A stretch of 39,996 nt of DNA, taken from positions 1-39,996 of IMG/VR virus record IMGVR_UViG_3300005541_000291. One strand, written 5' to 3'. The notes beneath the pieces were generated by a model, which had not been told where the DNA came from, made no database searches, and saw only the letters and a list, made by a program, of their open reading frames with translations. The translations under genes were made by a program, and so were the position numbers. The stretch comes from a virus. Shown piece after piece: positions 33,152 to 39,996 of this stretch. Positions within the stretch are counted from its first letter, which is position 1, and every line of letters begins with the position of its first letter.

Positions 33152-33306
33152 GCCAGATCCTGTATCCGCGAGGACCAGGCGGTTGAAATCCCGATCCAGT
33201 CTGGCACCAATTTAACGCACTGGGAATTCCTGCCCTGTTCTGAACCCCGGTATTAAATGAGTGACTCAGGGACGCTCCGCCAGGATGCGTTGGGAGAGTC
33301 GCAACG
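33152..33306 (+). ncRNA. Structured leader before the first fibre/decoration gene
   Basis: A 155-base non-coding gap. GCCAGA (33152-33157, directly after the stop) pairs with TCTGGC (33200-33205). Inside, CCTG (33159-33162) pairs with CAGG (33176-33179), capped by TCC-GCGA-GGA (33165-33174), again a GNRA tetraloop as in the leader at 19448. Near the 3' end GTGACTC pairs with GAGTCGC, and an internal CTCC can pair with the GGAG of the Shine-Dalgarno sequence. No promoter or open frame seen. Confidence 0.4.
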
Positions 33307-33819
33307 ATGGCAATTGCCAAGCGCGTCAAAATTATTGTGGATCGTGGTCTGGAAGCCAATCTCCCTTTCGGCTTTGAGCAGGGGCGTCTCTACGTCACCA
33401 CGGACACGAACAAGATTTATGGAGGCACGGGGATTAACACTCCTCTGGTGCTCCTGGGTTCAAGCAGCGTTGGAGTAGTCACACTGCTGGCAGGGCAAAA
33501 CATCAATGCCTACCAAGCCGTAGCCGTTCATGGCGACGGTCAAGCCTACGTGGCAGACGCTGGAACCGTAGCTGATGCCGACCGCTTTGTAGGAGTCGCC
33601 GTCACGAGTGCGGGTTCAGGAAATTACGTACAAGTTCAGCAAGTCGGTCTGGTTGTGAACAACGGGTTCCTATTCACACCAGGCGAAACAGTTTTTCTTG
33701 GATTGGCCGGGGCGCTGGTCCAAACACCTGGAGCGGGGGCATTTGAATTACCGCTCGGGGTGGCGTTGTCAGCCTCGGAATTAACAGTCCAAATCGGTTT
33801 AGCGATCATATTCGCTTAA
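33307..33819 (+). CDS. Tail-surface protein with fibre-type N-terminus and decoration-like C-terminus
   Basis: Protein of 170 residues. The first 45 (RVKIIVDRGLEANLPFGFEQGRLYVTTDTNKIYGG) match the short N-terminal segment found on many phage fibres and tropism determinants. The remainder (LAGQNINAYQAVAVHGDGQAYVADAGTVADADRFVGVAV) resembles a DUF2190-type capsid decoration fold. It probably binds the virion surface or the fibre base. GGGAGA precedes the ATG. Confidence 0.65.
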   Translation: MAIAKRVKIIVDRGLEANLPFGFEQGRLYVTTDTNKIYGGTGINTPLVLLGSSSVGVVTLLAGQNINAYQAVAVHGDGQAYVADAGTVADADRFVGVAVTSAGSGNYVQVQQVGLVVNNGFLFTPGETVFLGLAGALVQTPGAGAFELPLGVALSASELTVQIGLAIIFA

Positions 33820-33835
33820 CCACAGGAGCAACACT

Positions 33836-34348
33836 ATGGCAGCACCAAAGTACCTCAAGCGCGACACCACAAGCGGTAACGTGGCGGAAGTAATCGCAAC
33901 AGAAACCGGGCCAGCAGCAGAAGTCGTCGTCTCTACCACATCTGGTGGAACGATTGATCCTTCTCTGTTGCCTGCGGCTTCCGCTGCGACAGCAGTAGCA
34001 GGAGAAAGCATCAACGCAGGAGCTTACGTTTACATCAAGCTCTCTGGGTCCCCGGCAGTGCCAACACTGTTCAACGCAGTTTGGTCCAGCGGCGGAAACC
34101 AGGCCATCGGCTTCGTACTCAGTTCTTACACCACTTCGCAGACCGCGACGTACTACGACGCTGGCGTCAACTCGGCTCTCACCGCGTTGACCGTCGGTGA
34201 CCGTTATTACGGCGATAAGTCTACCGCTGGCGGCGTAACAACCACAGTACCGACAGGTGCTGGCGTTCTTTCTCAGTTCCTTGGTTACGCAACTTCAACC
34301 ACGGCAATTGAATCGGACCTCGCTGACGCGATTATCCTGGCTTCCTAA
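33836..34348 (+). CDS. Virion surface / fibre-associated protein
   Basis: Protein of 170 residues. It starts APKYLKRDTTSGNVAEV, a short segment that recurs as RKALYRDPTSGQVSEV at the start of the next gene, so the two may attach to the same site. The body (SINAGAYVYIKLSGSP..., AIGFVLSSYTTSQTATYY) again resembles decoration-type beta folds. AGGAG precedes the ATG. Confidence 0.6.
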   Translation: MAAPKYLKRDTTSGNVAEVIATETGPAAEVVVSTTSGGTIDPSLLPAASAATAVAGESINAGAYVYIKLSGSPAVPTLFNAVWSSGGNQAIGFVLSSYTTSQTATYYDAGVNSALTALTVGDRYYGDKSTAGGVTTTVPTGAGVLSQFLGYATSTTAIESDLADAIILAS

Positions 34349-34360
34349 AAAGGAGGCCTT

Positions 34361-35947
34361 ATGGCCGATCGCAAAGCTCTCTACCGCGATCCGACATCGG
34401 GACAGGTGTCGGAAGTCGTCTCAACTGACAAAGTCGGCAACGCTGACGCAGCTTCTATCCAGGGTGTGCCCGTAAACGGGGCCACCCCGACGCAGGGCGA
34501 GATTCTGATTTACGATCCCGTTTCCAATTCTTGGATTCCCGGCGACCCGTATGTTCAAGGTGTGTTCCCCGCTGGCACTGCCGTCGCGACAGCTAACGGC
34601 ACCAGCCCGCCCGTTCCTCTTTACCCCGTGATGATTGGCGGTTCTGACGGAACTGATCTACGAATTCTCAAGGTAGATTCGTCCGGCAACATCTACATCG
34701 GGAACACTGTCACTGTAAGTGGTTCGGTGACGGCAAATGCCGGAACGAACCTCAACACGAGTGCCTTGGCACTTGAATCGGGCGGCAACCTCGCGACAAT
34801 CGCAGGTGCGGTCGCTTCAAGCAAGATGAAGGTTTCCGCTGCCGCTGGCGACGTCGTCGTTGAAATTTCTGACGGCACCAACGTCATAGGCACTTCGTCT
34901 CACCCGGTTCAGGTTTCACTCGCCAATACGGGCAGCAACTCTACCGCCGTCAAGATAGACGGAAGCGGAGTCACGCAGCCAGTGAGCGGAACTGTCACCG
35001 TTTCCGGTCTCACTTTTGATGCCTCCAGCAATTTGCTCACAAATCCAGGCCTATACACCCAGACTCTAACCGCGTGGACTTCTTCCACTACTGTAAACAC
35101 GACGCAAGTTGTTCTTTCCGGTTCTGGCGCGGCGGCTGTTCTTGTTCAGCTTGACCAAAGTAGTGGCACATTTTCAGCGGGTCAAATCACATTTCAAGGT
35201 ACCTACGACGGCACCAATTGGGTCACAGTGCCAGCGGGCCAGGTTTTCAATGCGCAAACCTACAGCAGCGGTACTTCACCCCTTAACCCGTACACACTGG
35301 TGACCAACACGAATCAGCCCTTCTTGATCGTTCTGAGTGGCTTTCAATCCATTCGTATGAAGCTCACCGTAGCAATCACAGGAACGGGTAGCGTCACGCC
35401 ATTTGTTTCAACCATCACGAATTTGTCCGCGTCGTTGCTTCCGGCTTATAACAGCACAACCCCTCTGTTCGTACAAACCGTATCCGGCAGCACAACGAAC
35501 ATCGCAAATTGGGACGGTACTGCTTTGGGTGCTCCGACTGCTTGGGGTTCGGCTCCTTCTGGCAATGTCATCGGTGTCAACGCTAATGTGCTCGCACTGC
35601 CTGCCAACGCTACGACAATCCCCGGCAACCCGATCTCATCCAACTACTCCACCGCTGTTATCAATTTCAGCAGTTCGGGTGACAACACCATCATCGCGGG
35701 CGTGAGCAGCCAAACGATTCGTGTCTACAAGATTCAATTCACGGTCGCCGGGGCTACGAACGTCAAGTTTGGTGACACGACTGTTACCTACACTTCTGGC
35801 GCTTATGTCCTGACCGGAAATGGCAGCGTCTATTCCGACTGGATGAACGGCGAACTCGTAGACAAGACCGCCAGCGGAAAGGGCTACCTGATCAATTCCA
35901 GCAACGCCGTCTCCGTGCAGGGGAAGGTCTGGTACACGCAATCCTAA
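34361..35947 (+). CDS. Large tail fibre / surface protein
   Basis: Protein of 528 residues, Ser/Thr/Gly/Asn-rich and almost entirely beta. The N-terminal 20 residues repeat the attachment motif of the preceding gene. An elongated middle contains TVSGSVTANAG and VSGTVTVSGL repeats, and a C-terminal domain (TIIAGVSSQTIRVYKIQFTV, then NVKFGDTTVTY) looks like a jelly roll common on phage fibres. A very strong AAGGAGG site lies ahead of the ATG. Likely host-binding fibre. Confidence 0.7.
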   Translation: MADRKALYRDPTSGQVSEVVSTDKVGNADAASIQGVPVNGATPTQGEILIYDPVSNSWIPGDPYVQGVFPAGTAVATANGTSPPVPLYPVMIGGSDGTDLRILKVDSSGNIYIGNTVTVSGSVTANAGTNLNTSALALESGGNLATIAGAVASSKMKVSAAAGDVVVEISDGTNVIGTSSHPVQVSLANTGSNSTAVKIDGSGVTQPVSGTVTVSGLTFDASSNLLTNPGLYTQTLTAWTSSTTVNTTQVVLSGSGAAAVLVQLDQSSGTFSAGQITFQGTYDGTNWVTVPAGQVFNAQTYSSGTSPLNPYTLVTNTNQPFLIVLSGFQSIRMKLTVAITGTGSVTPFVSTITNLSASLLPAYNSTTPLFVQTVSGSTTNIANWDGTALGAPTAWGSAPSGNVIGVNANVLALPANATTIPGNPISSNYSTAVINFSSSGDNTIIAGVSSQTIRVYKIQFTVAGATNVKFGDTTVTYTSGAYVLTGNGSVYSDWMNGELVDKTASGKGYLINSSNAVSVQGKVWYTQS

Positions 35948-36660
35948 TGAAAATCTTTAATCCATTTACGACAACGGGAGGAGCAGGAAGCCTAACTTTT
36001 AGTCAAGGGACTTGGGGTACGACAGCGGGGGCAGTGTCTACCGTTTCCTTGGCTTACACCTCTAATGTCACGGCTGGAAATCTTCTTCTTTTCATGAACA
36101 CAGCCAACTCCACGAACACATTCAATACCCCGACTGATACGCTGGGTAACACCTGGGTTTCTATAACAACTTCTACTCACACCACCGCACTTCAACAAGT
36201 GTGGTGGTGTATAGCAAACGGTTCGGGGGCCAACACGGTCACTTGCACCATCGCAACTGGTGGGGCTTCTGGTATGAACCCTGTAGTCGCGGAATTCACC
36301 GTAGCGGGTAGTGCTCCCACTGTGGATGGCTATGGATCAGGTTCATCAGCAAACGCCACTACCGTTAGTGCCACCTCTTCCTCGGCAAGTGGAGCTGCTG
36401 ATCTTGTTCTCGCTTTCTGTATCAATAGCTACGGCGGCGTGACCAATCCTTCTGGCTATACACAGCGTGTGGCCGATACTCAAGGCGGCGGCCCGTATGT
36501 AATGTTGTCCACTAAGACGGCTTCCGGTTCGGGTACTCAGAGCGCAACCTTTGGGTGTACCCAAAATTCTCTCGCTATTGCCTGTGCCATCGTTGTTAAT
36601 TTTCAACCAGGCTCCGGCTCCTCCGTCGCTTCCAGCGCCAACTACGTCATCGGCGGGTAA
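35947..36660 (+). CDS. Stand-alone beta-sandwich surface protein
   Basis: Protein of 237 residues. Its core (SLAYTSNVTAGNLLLF ... DTLGNTWVSI ... WWCIANGSGANTVTCTI ... VVAEFTVAG) is the same type of domain as that inserted in the tail hub at 24407-25981. This is a free copy with a short N-terminus and a Gly/Ser tail. It overlaps the fibre gene by TAATG. Possibly a glycan-binding decoration of the fibre; no enzymatic motif. Confidence 0.65.
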   Translation: MKIFNPFTTTGGAGSLTFSQGTWGTTAGAVSTVSLAYTSNVTAGNLLLFMNTANSTNTFNTPTDTLGNTWVSITTSTHTTALQQVWWCIANGSGANTVTCTIATGGASGMNPVVAEFTVAGSAPTVDGYGSGSSANATTVSATSSSASGAADLVLAFCINSYGGVTNPSGYTQRVADTQGGGPYVMLSTKTASGSGTQSATFGCTQNSLAIACAIVVNFQPGSGSSVASSANYVIGG

Positions 36661-36668
36661 TAAAGAAC

Positions 36669-36887
36669 ATGAACTGGGACAAAATTTACGACACGATCAT
36701 CAACAAATTACACGTTGTCTTGGGCTGCGTAACCCAGGGCACGCTCATCGTCTATCACTTTCACTCGGGTAAAGACCTGGGGCCTGGTCTCGTATCCACC
36801 GTTTACGCATTCTATGGCTTTTTACTCGGGCACGCCGCGACGTACCAGAAGTGGCCCGATAAAGACGACGATGGAGACGGCAAGTAA
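36669..36887 (+). CDS. Small membrane protein, holin candidate
   Basis: Protein of 72 residues with two moderate hydrophobic segments (VVLGCVTQGTLIVYHF and GPGLVSTVYAFYGFLLGHA) separated by a short polar turn, and a very charged C-terminus (DKDDDGDGK). Two helices plus charged tail and the place upstream of the lysin fit a class II-like holin, but the segments are weakly hydrophobic. The stop directly abuts the next ATG. Confidence 0.5.
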   Translation: MNWDKIYDTIINKLHVVLGCVTQGTLIVYHFHSGKDLGPGLVSTVYAFYGFLLGHAATYQKWPDKDDDGDGK

Positions 36888-37028
36888 ATGAGTGACAGGC
36901 TGCTTCATTTCGTGCTCGCCTTCGGCGGCATCTCCGTTGGGACCATTTTCAAATCAATTCTTGATGCGGTTGGTTTGGACATCGCTGAGCATCTGAAGAA
37001 ACTATTTGGGAGAAAGAATCATGAGTAA
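36888..37028 (+). CDS. Tiny hydrophobic protein, lysis region
   Basis: Protein of 46 residues (MSDRLLHFVLAFGGISVG...) beginning right after the previous stop. It has a single hydrophobic stretch at 5-30 and a basic tail (KKLFGRKNHE). It overlaps the next gene's ATG by eight bases. It may act with the preceding membrane protein, though that is only positional. Confidence 0.5.
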   Translation: MSDRLLHFVLAFGGISVGTIFKSILDAVGLDIAEHLKKLFGRKNHE

Positions 37029-37239
37029 AGAAAAGTGTACTAATTGCGGTGCTTGCGAGAATCACGAACGCTGCCAATGCTGCGGGTGTTGCCGGAACTG
37101 CGGACTATGGATGGGCGGAAATATGATCTACATCTATCCTCAGCCGTATGTCTGGCCCCAGCCTTTCACGGGTCCCACCTGGAGCGGCACTACGACCATT
37201 TCAAGCGGCGGCAACAACGTCACCTACACGAGCCACTAA
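37021..37239 (+). CDS. Cysteine-rich small protein with Pro/Trp/Tyr-rich tail
   Basis: Protein of 72 residues from ATG 37021, with GGGAG upstream. The first 30 residues hold ten cysteines (CTNCGACEN, CQCCGCCRNCG), dense enough for a metal cluster or multi-zinc knot. The rest is extended (YIYPQPYVWPQPFTGPTW). Unusual composition; no family recognised. Followed directly by the hairpin at 37247. Confidence 0.6.
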   Translation: MSKEKCTNCGACENHERCQCCGCCRNCGLWMGGNMIYIYPQPYVWPQPFTGPTWSGTTTISSGGNNVTYTSH

Positions 37240-37241
37240 AG

Positions 37242-37272
37242 AAAAAGGCCCGGCGCATTTCAGCACCGGGCC
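37242..37272 (-). terminator. Rho-independent terminator for the leftward gene
   Basis: GGCCCGG (37247-37253) pairs with CCGGGCC (37266-37272), extended by two further pairs across a mismatch, with a six-base loop. Read leftward it is followed by a T-run (complement of GAAAAA at 37241-37246), giving a good terminator for the minus-strand gene. Read rightward it lacks the T-run but may still slow polymerase after the Cys-rich gene. Confidence 0.75.
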
Positions 37273-37298
37273 GTGACGCTGTTTGGTGGTAACACTTG

Positions 37299-37604
37299 TT
37301 ATTTAATACCCGCCCAGAGAGCTTTCACTTCATCAGGATCAGCCTTGAATCGTTCGCAGAGGTCCTCGGGCGTCATATTGAGCCGTTCTGCGCGGGTGAC
37401 CCACGACAGCGCGTAGCCAGACTTGGTGAAAACAGCGGTCACGGCTTGCTTGCTCGGACGCCCGGCCAACACGGCGTATGTCGCGCCCTTCTGAACCGCG
37501 CTCGCGTTCTTGGCCGGGAGCTTCACCACTGGGGTTTCCTTGTCGTTCGCTTGGGCCTTCTTGACATCAACAACCTTGCTGGTTTTCACTTTTCGCTTCG
37601 CCAT
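37299..37604 (-). CDS. Leftward basic protein of unknown function (lysogeny-gene candidate)
   Basis: Protein of 101 residues on the minus strand, start at 37604 with AAGGAGGG upstream. The N-terminal 35 residues are very Lys-rich (MAKRKVKTSKVVDVKKAQ), followed by a compact C-terminal part (GRPSKQAVTAVFTKSGYALSWVTRAERLNMTPEDLCERF) that could include a helix-turn-helix. It has its own promoter and terminator and runs against the late genes, the usual sign of a gene expressed in the lysogen (moron). Regulatory or DNA-binding function is only inferred. Confidence 0.7.
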   Translation of the reverse strand: MAKRKVKTSKVVDVKKAQANDKETPVVKLPAKNASAVQKGATYAVLAGRPSKQAVTAVFTKSGYALSWVTRAERLNMTPEDLCERFKADPDEVKALWAGIK

Positions 37605-37632
37605 TTTTGTTCCCTCCTTAGGAACGAAGCGA

Positions 37633-37661
37633 AACATAGCTCATGTTGCTAAGAGCGTAAA
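37633..37661 (-). promoter_or_regulatory. Candidate promoter for the leftward gene
   Basis: On the minus strand TTTACG (complement of 37656-37661) and TATGTT (complement of 37633-37638) are separated by 17 bases, placing the transcription start near 37626 and leaving a leader of about 20 bases before the start codon at 37604. A weak but well-spaced match to sigma70. Confidence 0.4.
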
Positions 37662-37707
37662 TAGCGCGTTAGTACCCAGCACTTCAGTTCAACCGTATTA
37701 GAAATAC

Positions 37708-38118
37708 ATGACCTATGATCAAACCGATGTTCAGAATATGGCGTTGTGTGCTTGGAAGGAATCACGCGGCGACGGAATTGGTGCTTGCTACGCGCAAATG
37801 CACGTAGTGATGAACCGAGTCAAAGCTCCTGATTTCCCCAAGACCGTTCACGATGTCATCTACCAGAAAAATGCGTTTACATCCATGAGCGTTCCCACCG
37901 ACCCGGAATACAATTTGGTTCCTCCGGCTGATGACGCAGTCTGGCAGGCCTGCTTAACCGATGCTCCTAATGTACTGGGCGGGGATGATGACCCTACCGG
38001 GGGAGCGGTCTGGTACAGCAACGAAAAGAACGTCACGTCAGGTTGGTATAAAGACAATATTGAAACCGCCGCTCACCCCATCACTGTGGTCATCGGGCAC
38101 CACACCTTCAGAAAATAA
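37708..38118 (+). CDS. Endolysin: SleB-type cell wall hydrolase
   Basis: Protein of 136 residues of the Hydrolase_2 (SleB/CwlJ) family, which cleaves peptidoglycan glycan strands as a lytic transglycosylase. The signature is ALCAWKESRGDGIGACYAQMHVVMNRV (catalytic Glu18), followed by DFPKTVHDVIYQKNAFT and a C-terminal VIGHHTF. No signal peptide, so export would need a holin. It is the expected late lysis gene. No strong ribosome-binding site is visible. Confidence 0.85.
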   Translation: MTYDQTDVQNMALCAWKESRGDGIGACYAQMHVVMNRVKAPDFPKTVHDVIYQKNAFTSMSVPTDPEYNLVPPADDAVWQACLTDAPNVLGGDDDPTGGAVWYSNEKNVTSGWYKDNIETAAHPITVVIGHHTFRK

Positions 38119-38160
38119 CCCTGCTGGATTCCCTCGTAATCGCCGTGTAGACTGCGATGC

Positions 38161-39063
38161 GTGTTCAACCGCTACCGAGACCAACAGTTCAAACGATATT
38201 CCGAAGCCAGGGAGTACTTCGTCAAGAATCCTGACTTGCTCATTGAGTTGGAGCACTTCTTCACTGAGTATGTGAAAAAGCTAATCATCACGAATTGGGT
38301 TGCCTTCGCACGGGACTATGACGAGGCCTCCTACCTGTACCCGTTTTGGCAAAACTATCCGCCGGACGAGCGCGGGCGTCAGCCGAAAGGAGACCAGTTC
38401 CCTTGGATTGAAGTTGGGGAGCACGCTATCGGAGCAAAGATACCACTGCTTCTGACTGCTGATTTCAAGGTGCGAGATCCCGGTATTCCAACGGGCGCGG
38501 ACCTGAGATTCGTAGTGGCGTCAGAAACGATTGCCAAAATAACGAAAGGTTTCACCGACTCCGCTTGGCTCACCATTGAGATCAAGAGTGTTGGGCCGAG
38601 GGATGATGCTGACCACACCGTCATGAGCCACAATCAAGTCTCTGGCGACGGGGTGTGGGCCAAGGCCGAAGACGGCGTGAAAAACACGATTGTGAAGGCA
38701 ACCGGGGCCGTAACTTCTCACGATTTTCATTGCGGCATCCCTCCCATCTACGTCTTGTCCGACATGACGGTCGCCCCGTTTGTAAACATCGTGGTAAAAC
38801 CAGTCTACAAAATGCTTTCGGTTGGTCGTAGCGAGAAGGATGGAGGCCAACCACTCGGACGAATAACACTTGCCTGTATCCCGAATGGCATTCTCTTGGT
38901 GATCACACCGGGGTATTTGAAGAAGTTTCCGGGGCTTCTCTTTCCCGGAAAAGATGACAAAGACAAAAACCCACTGAAGGTACGAGCGCGAGTAAGTTTT
39001 GAAATCCTGCGAAAAATAGCGGCTTGGCGGATGTGCGATATTACCGCGCCCTCAGGCAAGTAG
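38161..39063 (+). CDS. Type II restriction endonuclease, BglI family (GCCNNNNNGGC)
   Basis: Protein of 300 residues closely resembling R.BglI, as I recall it, over its full length. Examples are the NYPPDERGRQPKGDQFPWIEVGE block (66-87), IKSVGPRD (141-148), NQVSG (158-162), IPPIYVLSD (193-201) and FPGKDDK (261-267). The PD-(D/E)XK catalytic residues are in place: Asp114 in PTGAD, Glu140 and Lys142 in IEIKS, matching BglI Asp116/Asp142/Lys144 with a constant offset of two (Asp to Glu at the second). The GTG start aligns with the BglI N-terminus. The 3' end overlaps the opposite methyltransferase by 12 bases. BglI specificity is inferred from similarity. Confidence 0.9.
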   Translation: MFNRYRDQQFKRYSEAREYFVKNPDLLIELEHFFTEYVKKLIITNWVAFARDYDEASYLYPFWQNYPPDERGRQPKGDQFPWIEVGEHAIGAKIPLLLTADFKVRDPGIPTGADLRFVVASETIAKITKGFTDSAWLTIEIKSVGPRDDADHTVMSHNQVSGDGVWAKAEDGVKNTIVKATGAVTSHDFHCGIPPIYVLSDMTVAPFVNIVVKPVYKMLSVGRSEKDGGQPLGRITLACIPNGILLVITPGYLKKFPGLLFPGKDDKDKNPLKVRARVSFEILRKIAAWRMCDITAPSGK

Positions 39064-39996
39064 ACGCGGCTGGGCAAGAGCCTGGTCAACATTCTCACGC
39101 GCAAGCTCAACGTAGTGGCGTTCTTTCTCAAAGCCGATGTAATGGCGTTTATGCCTGATGGCGGCGAGTGCTGTTGTTCCCGAACCCATAAACGGGTCAA
39201 GCACTGTATCGCCCTCATCTGAGTACAGACGGATCACGCGCTCTGCCAGCTTTTGCGGGAATTTCGCTTCATGGTCATCATTCGCACGCACACTTTCTAT
39301 ATACCAAATCCCCCTCATTCCCCAATCCTTCCATTCGCCGGGGTTCAATTTGTTTCTGTCTATGATTTGTTGACCGGGCTTCCAGAAGACATAGAGGTCT
39401 TCAAACTCATGGACGGCCTTCAAGGAATTAGATGTCCACTTTGAGTTCGCCCAAGCGGGGTCCTTTGCCCAAATCCTGTGGTCGTGCAAATACAGGCCAG
39501 CGGCGTAGGCGTATTCTTCAAGCGGCCCGCCAACGAGCTTCACTCTGGTCTGTGCGGCGTGCTTTCCGCCCCGGATATTGTTCCCGTTCAATCGGCGGTC
39601 AACCGTCTGTTCGCTACACCCTAAATGTGCGGCCAACTCGTCACGGTTGTAATTGGGGAATTGCGCCTTGGCCTTCAAGACCATTTCCCGCGTTACCTCT
39701 GATTTGTGCATCGCCACGTTCATCGCTTGGTAGCGCGGAATCTCATCATCCGCAAAACACAATATGTCGGCGATATTGATCACCATGAAGCCACCGGGCT
39801 TCAGCGCCGCCGCGTGGCCGTGAATAACGGCCTTCAGCATCTGCTGCCAGCTTTCGTACGTCTCCCCCTTTTCGTAGCCCTTGCCAACAAAATATGGAGG
39901 CGACCAAAAGCTGAGAGCGACACTTGATGGCTTGAGTTCAAGAATGAGGTGTTCTGCGCGACCGTGATGAATGCGATCAACTTCCAAATGTTTCAT
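39052..39996 (-). CDS. DNA methyltransferase of the restriction-modification pair (beta-class, SPPY type)
   Basis: Protein of 314 residues on the minus strand. The catalytic motif IV is WSPPY (31-35) and the AdoMet motif DPFMGSGTT is at 267-275, the order of beta-class amino-methyltransferases (N4-cytosine or N6-adenine; SPPY favours N4-cytosine). FPQKLAERVIRLYS (about 246-259) is also typical. An inserted segment (about 112-150: NRDELAAHLGCSEQTVDRR) looks like a helix-turn-helix and could aid recognition. It should protect GCCNNNNNGGC from the convergent nuclease. The start codon is the last three bases of the window, so its promoter is not seen. Confidence 0.88.
   Translation of the reverse strand: MKHLEVDRIHHGRAEHLILELKPSSVALSFWSPPYFVGKGYEKGETYESWQQMLKAVIHGHAAALKPGGFMVINIADILCFADDEIPRYQAMNVAMHKSEVTREMVLKAKAQFPNYNRDELAAHLGCSEQTVDRRLNGNNIRGGKHAAQTRVKLVGGPLEEYAYAAGLYLHDHRIWAKDPAWANSKWTSNSLKAVHEFEDLYVFWKPGQQIIDRNKLNPGEWKDWGMRGIWYIESVRANDDHEAKFPQKLAERVIRLYSDEGDTVLDPFMGSGTTALAAIRHKRHYIGFEKERHYVELARENVDQALAQPRLLA

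Noticed and set aside
1-39996. CRISPR array, tRNA genes, diversity-generating retroelement or insertion sequence
   Set aside because: No regularly spaced repeats, no tRNA-like cloverleaf noticed, no reverse transcriptase or transposase, and no template/variable repeat pair was seen on reading.

Overview
The window is almost certainly a temperate, long-tailed (siphovirus-type) dsDNA phage or integrated prophage. It has a tyrosine integrase at the left edge, a short early/replication block, a complete HK97-type head and packaging module, a full tail module with tape measure, GTA-like tail-tip proteins, and a lysis enzyme. No host housekeeping genes are visible. A Gram-negative host is likely, given the SleB-type hydrolase and the DUF2460/DUF2163/NlpC-P60 tail tip. 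Some tail-surface domains are common in soil bacteria such as Acidobacteriota, but that is only a weak hint. Both edges fall exactly on start codons of outward-facing genes, so the segment looks trimmed at gene boundaries. No attachment sites, CI-type repressor or excisionase could be recognised.

Layout. 1-1116 holds the integrase. 1221-1249 is a near-consensus sigma70 promoter that starts a rightward early operon of small, tightly overlapping, often cysteine-rich genes plus a replication-initiator-like protein (1371-5084). 5069-7184 is a glycosyltransferase island: one GT2 enzyme and one two-domain enzyme resembling a GT12 domain fused to a GT31 domain. 7237-8972 holds more tiny coupled genes and an HNH nuclease. 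9226-11485 encodes small and large terminase. 11766-16921 encodes portal (fused to a histidine-phosphatase-like domain), prohead protease (with extra C-terminal domains) and major capsid protein. 16998-19447 encodes connector, head-closure and tail-terminator proteins. 19610-23736 encodes the tail tube, tail assembly chaperones with a textbook -1 frameshift signal, and the tape measure. 23736-36660 encodes the tail tip and tail-surface proteins, several carrying inserted putative glycan-binding modules. 36669-38118 is the lysis region, with one leftward gene that has its own promoter and terminator candidates. 38161-39996 is a type II restriction-modification pair whose endonuclease closely resembles BglI, arranged tail-to-tail with a methyltransferase.

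The structural genes are nearly all separated by overlapping stop/start codons. Against that background four gaps of 155-180 nt stand out. They lie in front of the major capsid, major tail, chaperone and first fibre-type genes and are packed with inverted repeats. Some repeats pair with the downstream Shine-Dalgarno sequence and one forms a possible pseudoknot. Together with the terminator after the capsid gene and the frameshift site, they suggest dosage control at the RNA level. The most unusual content is the GT12-like/GT31-like fusion, the portal-phosphatase fusion, the structured leaders and the BglI-like restriction-modification cargo.
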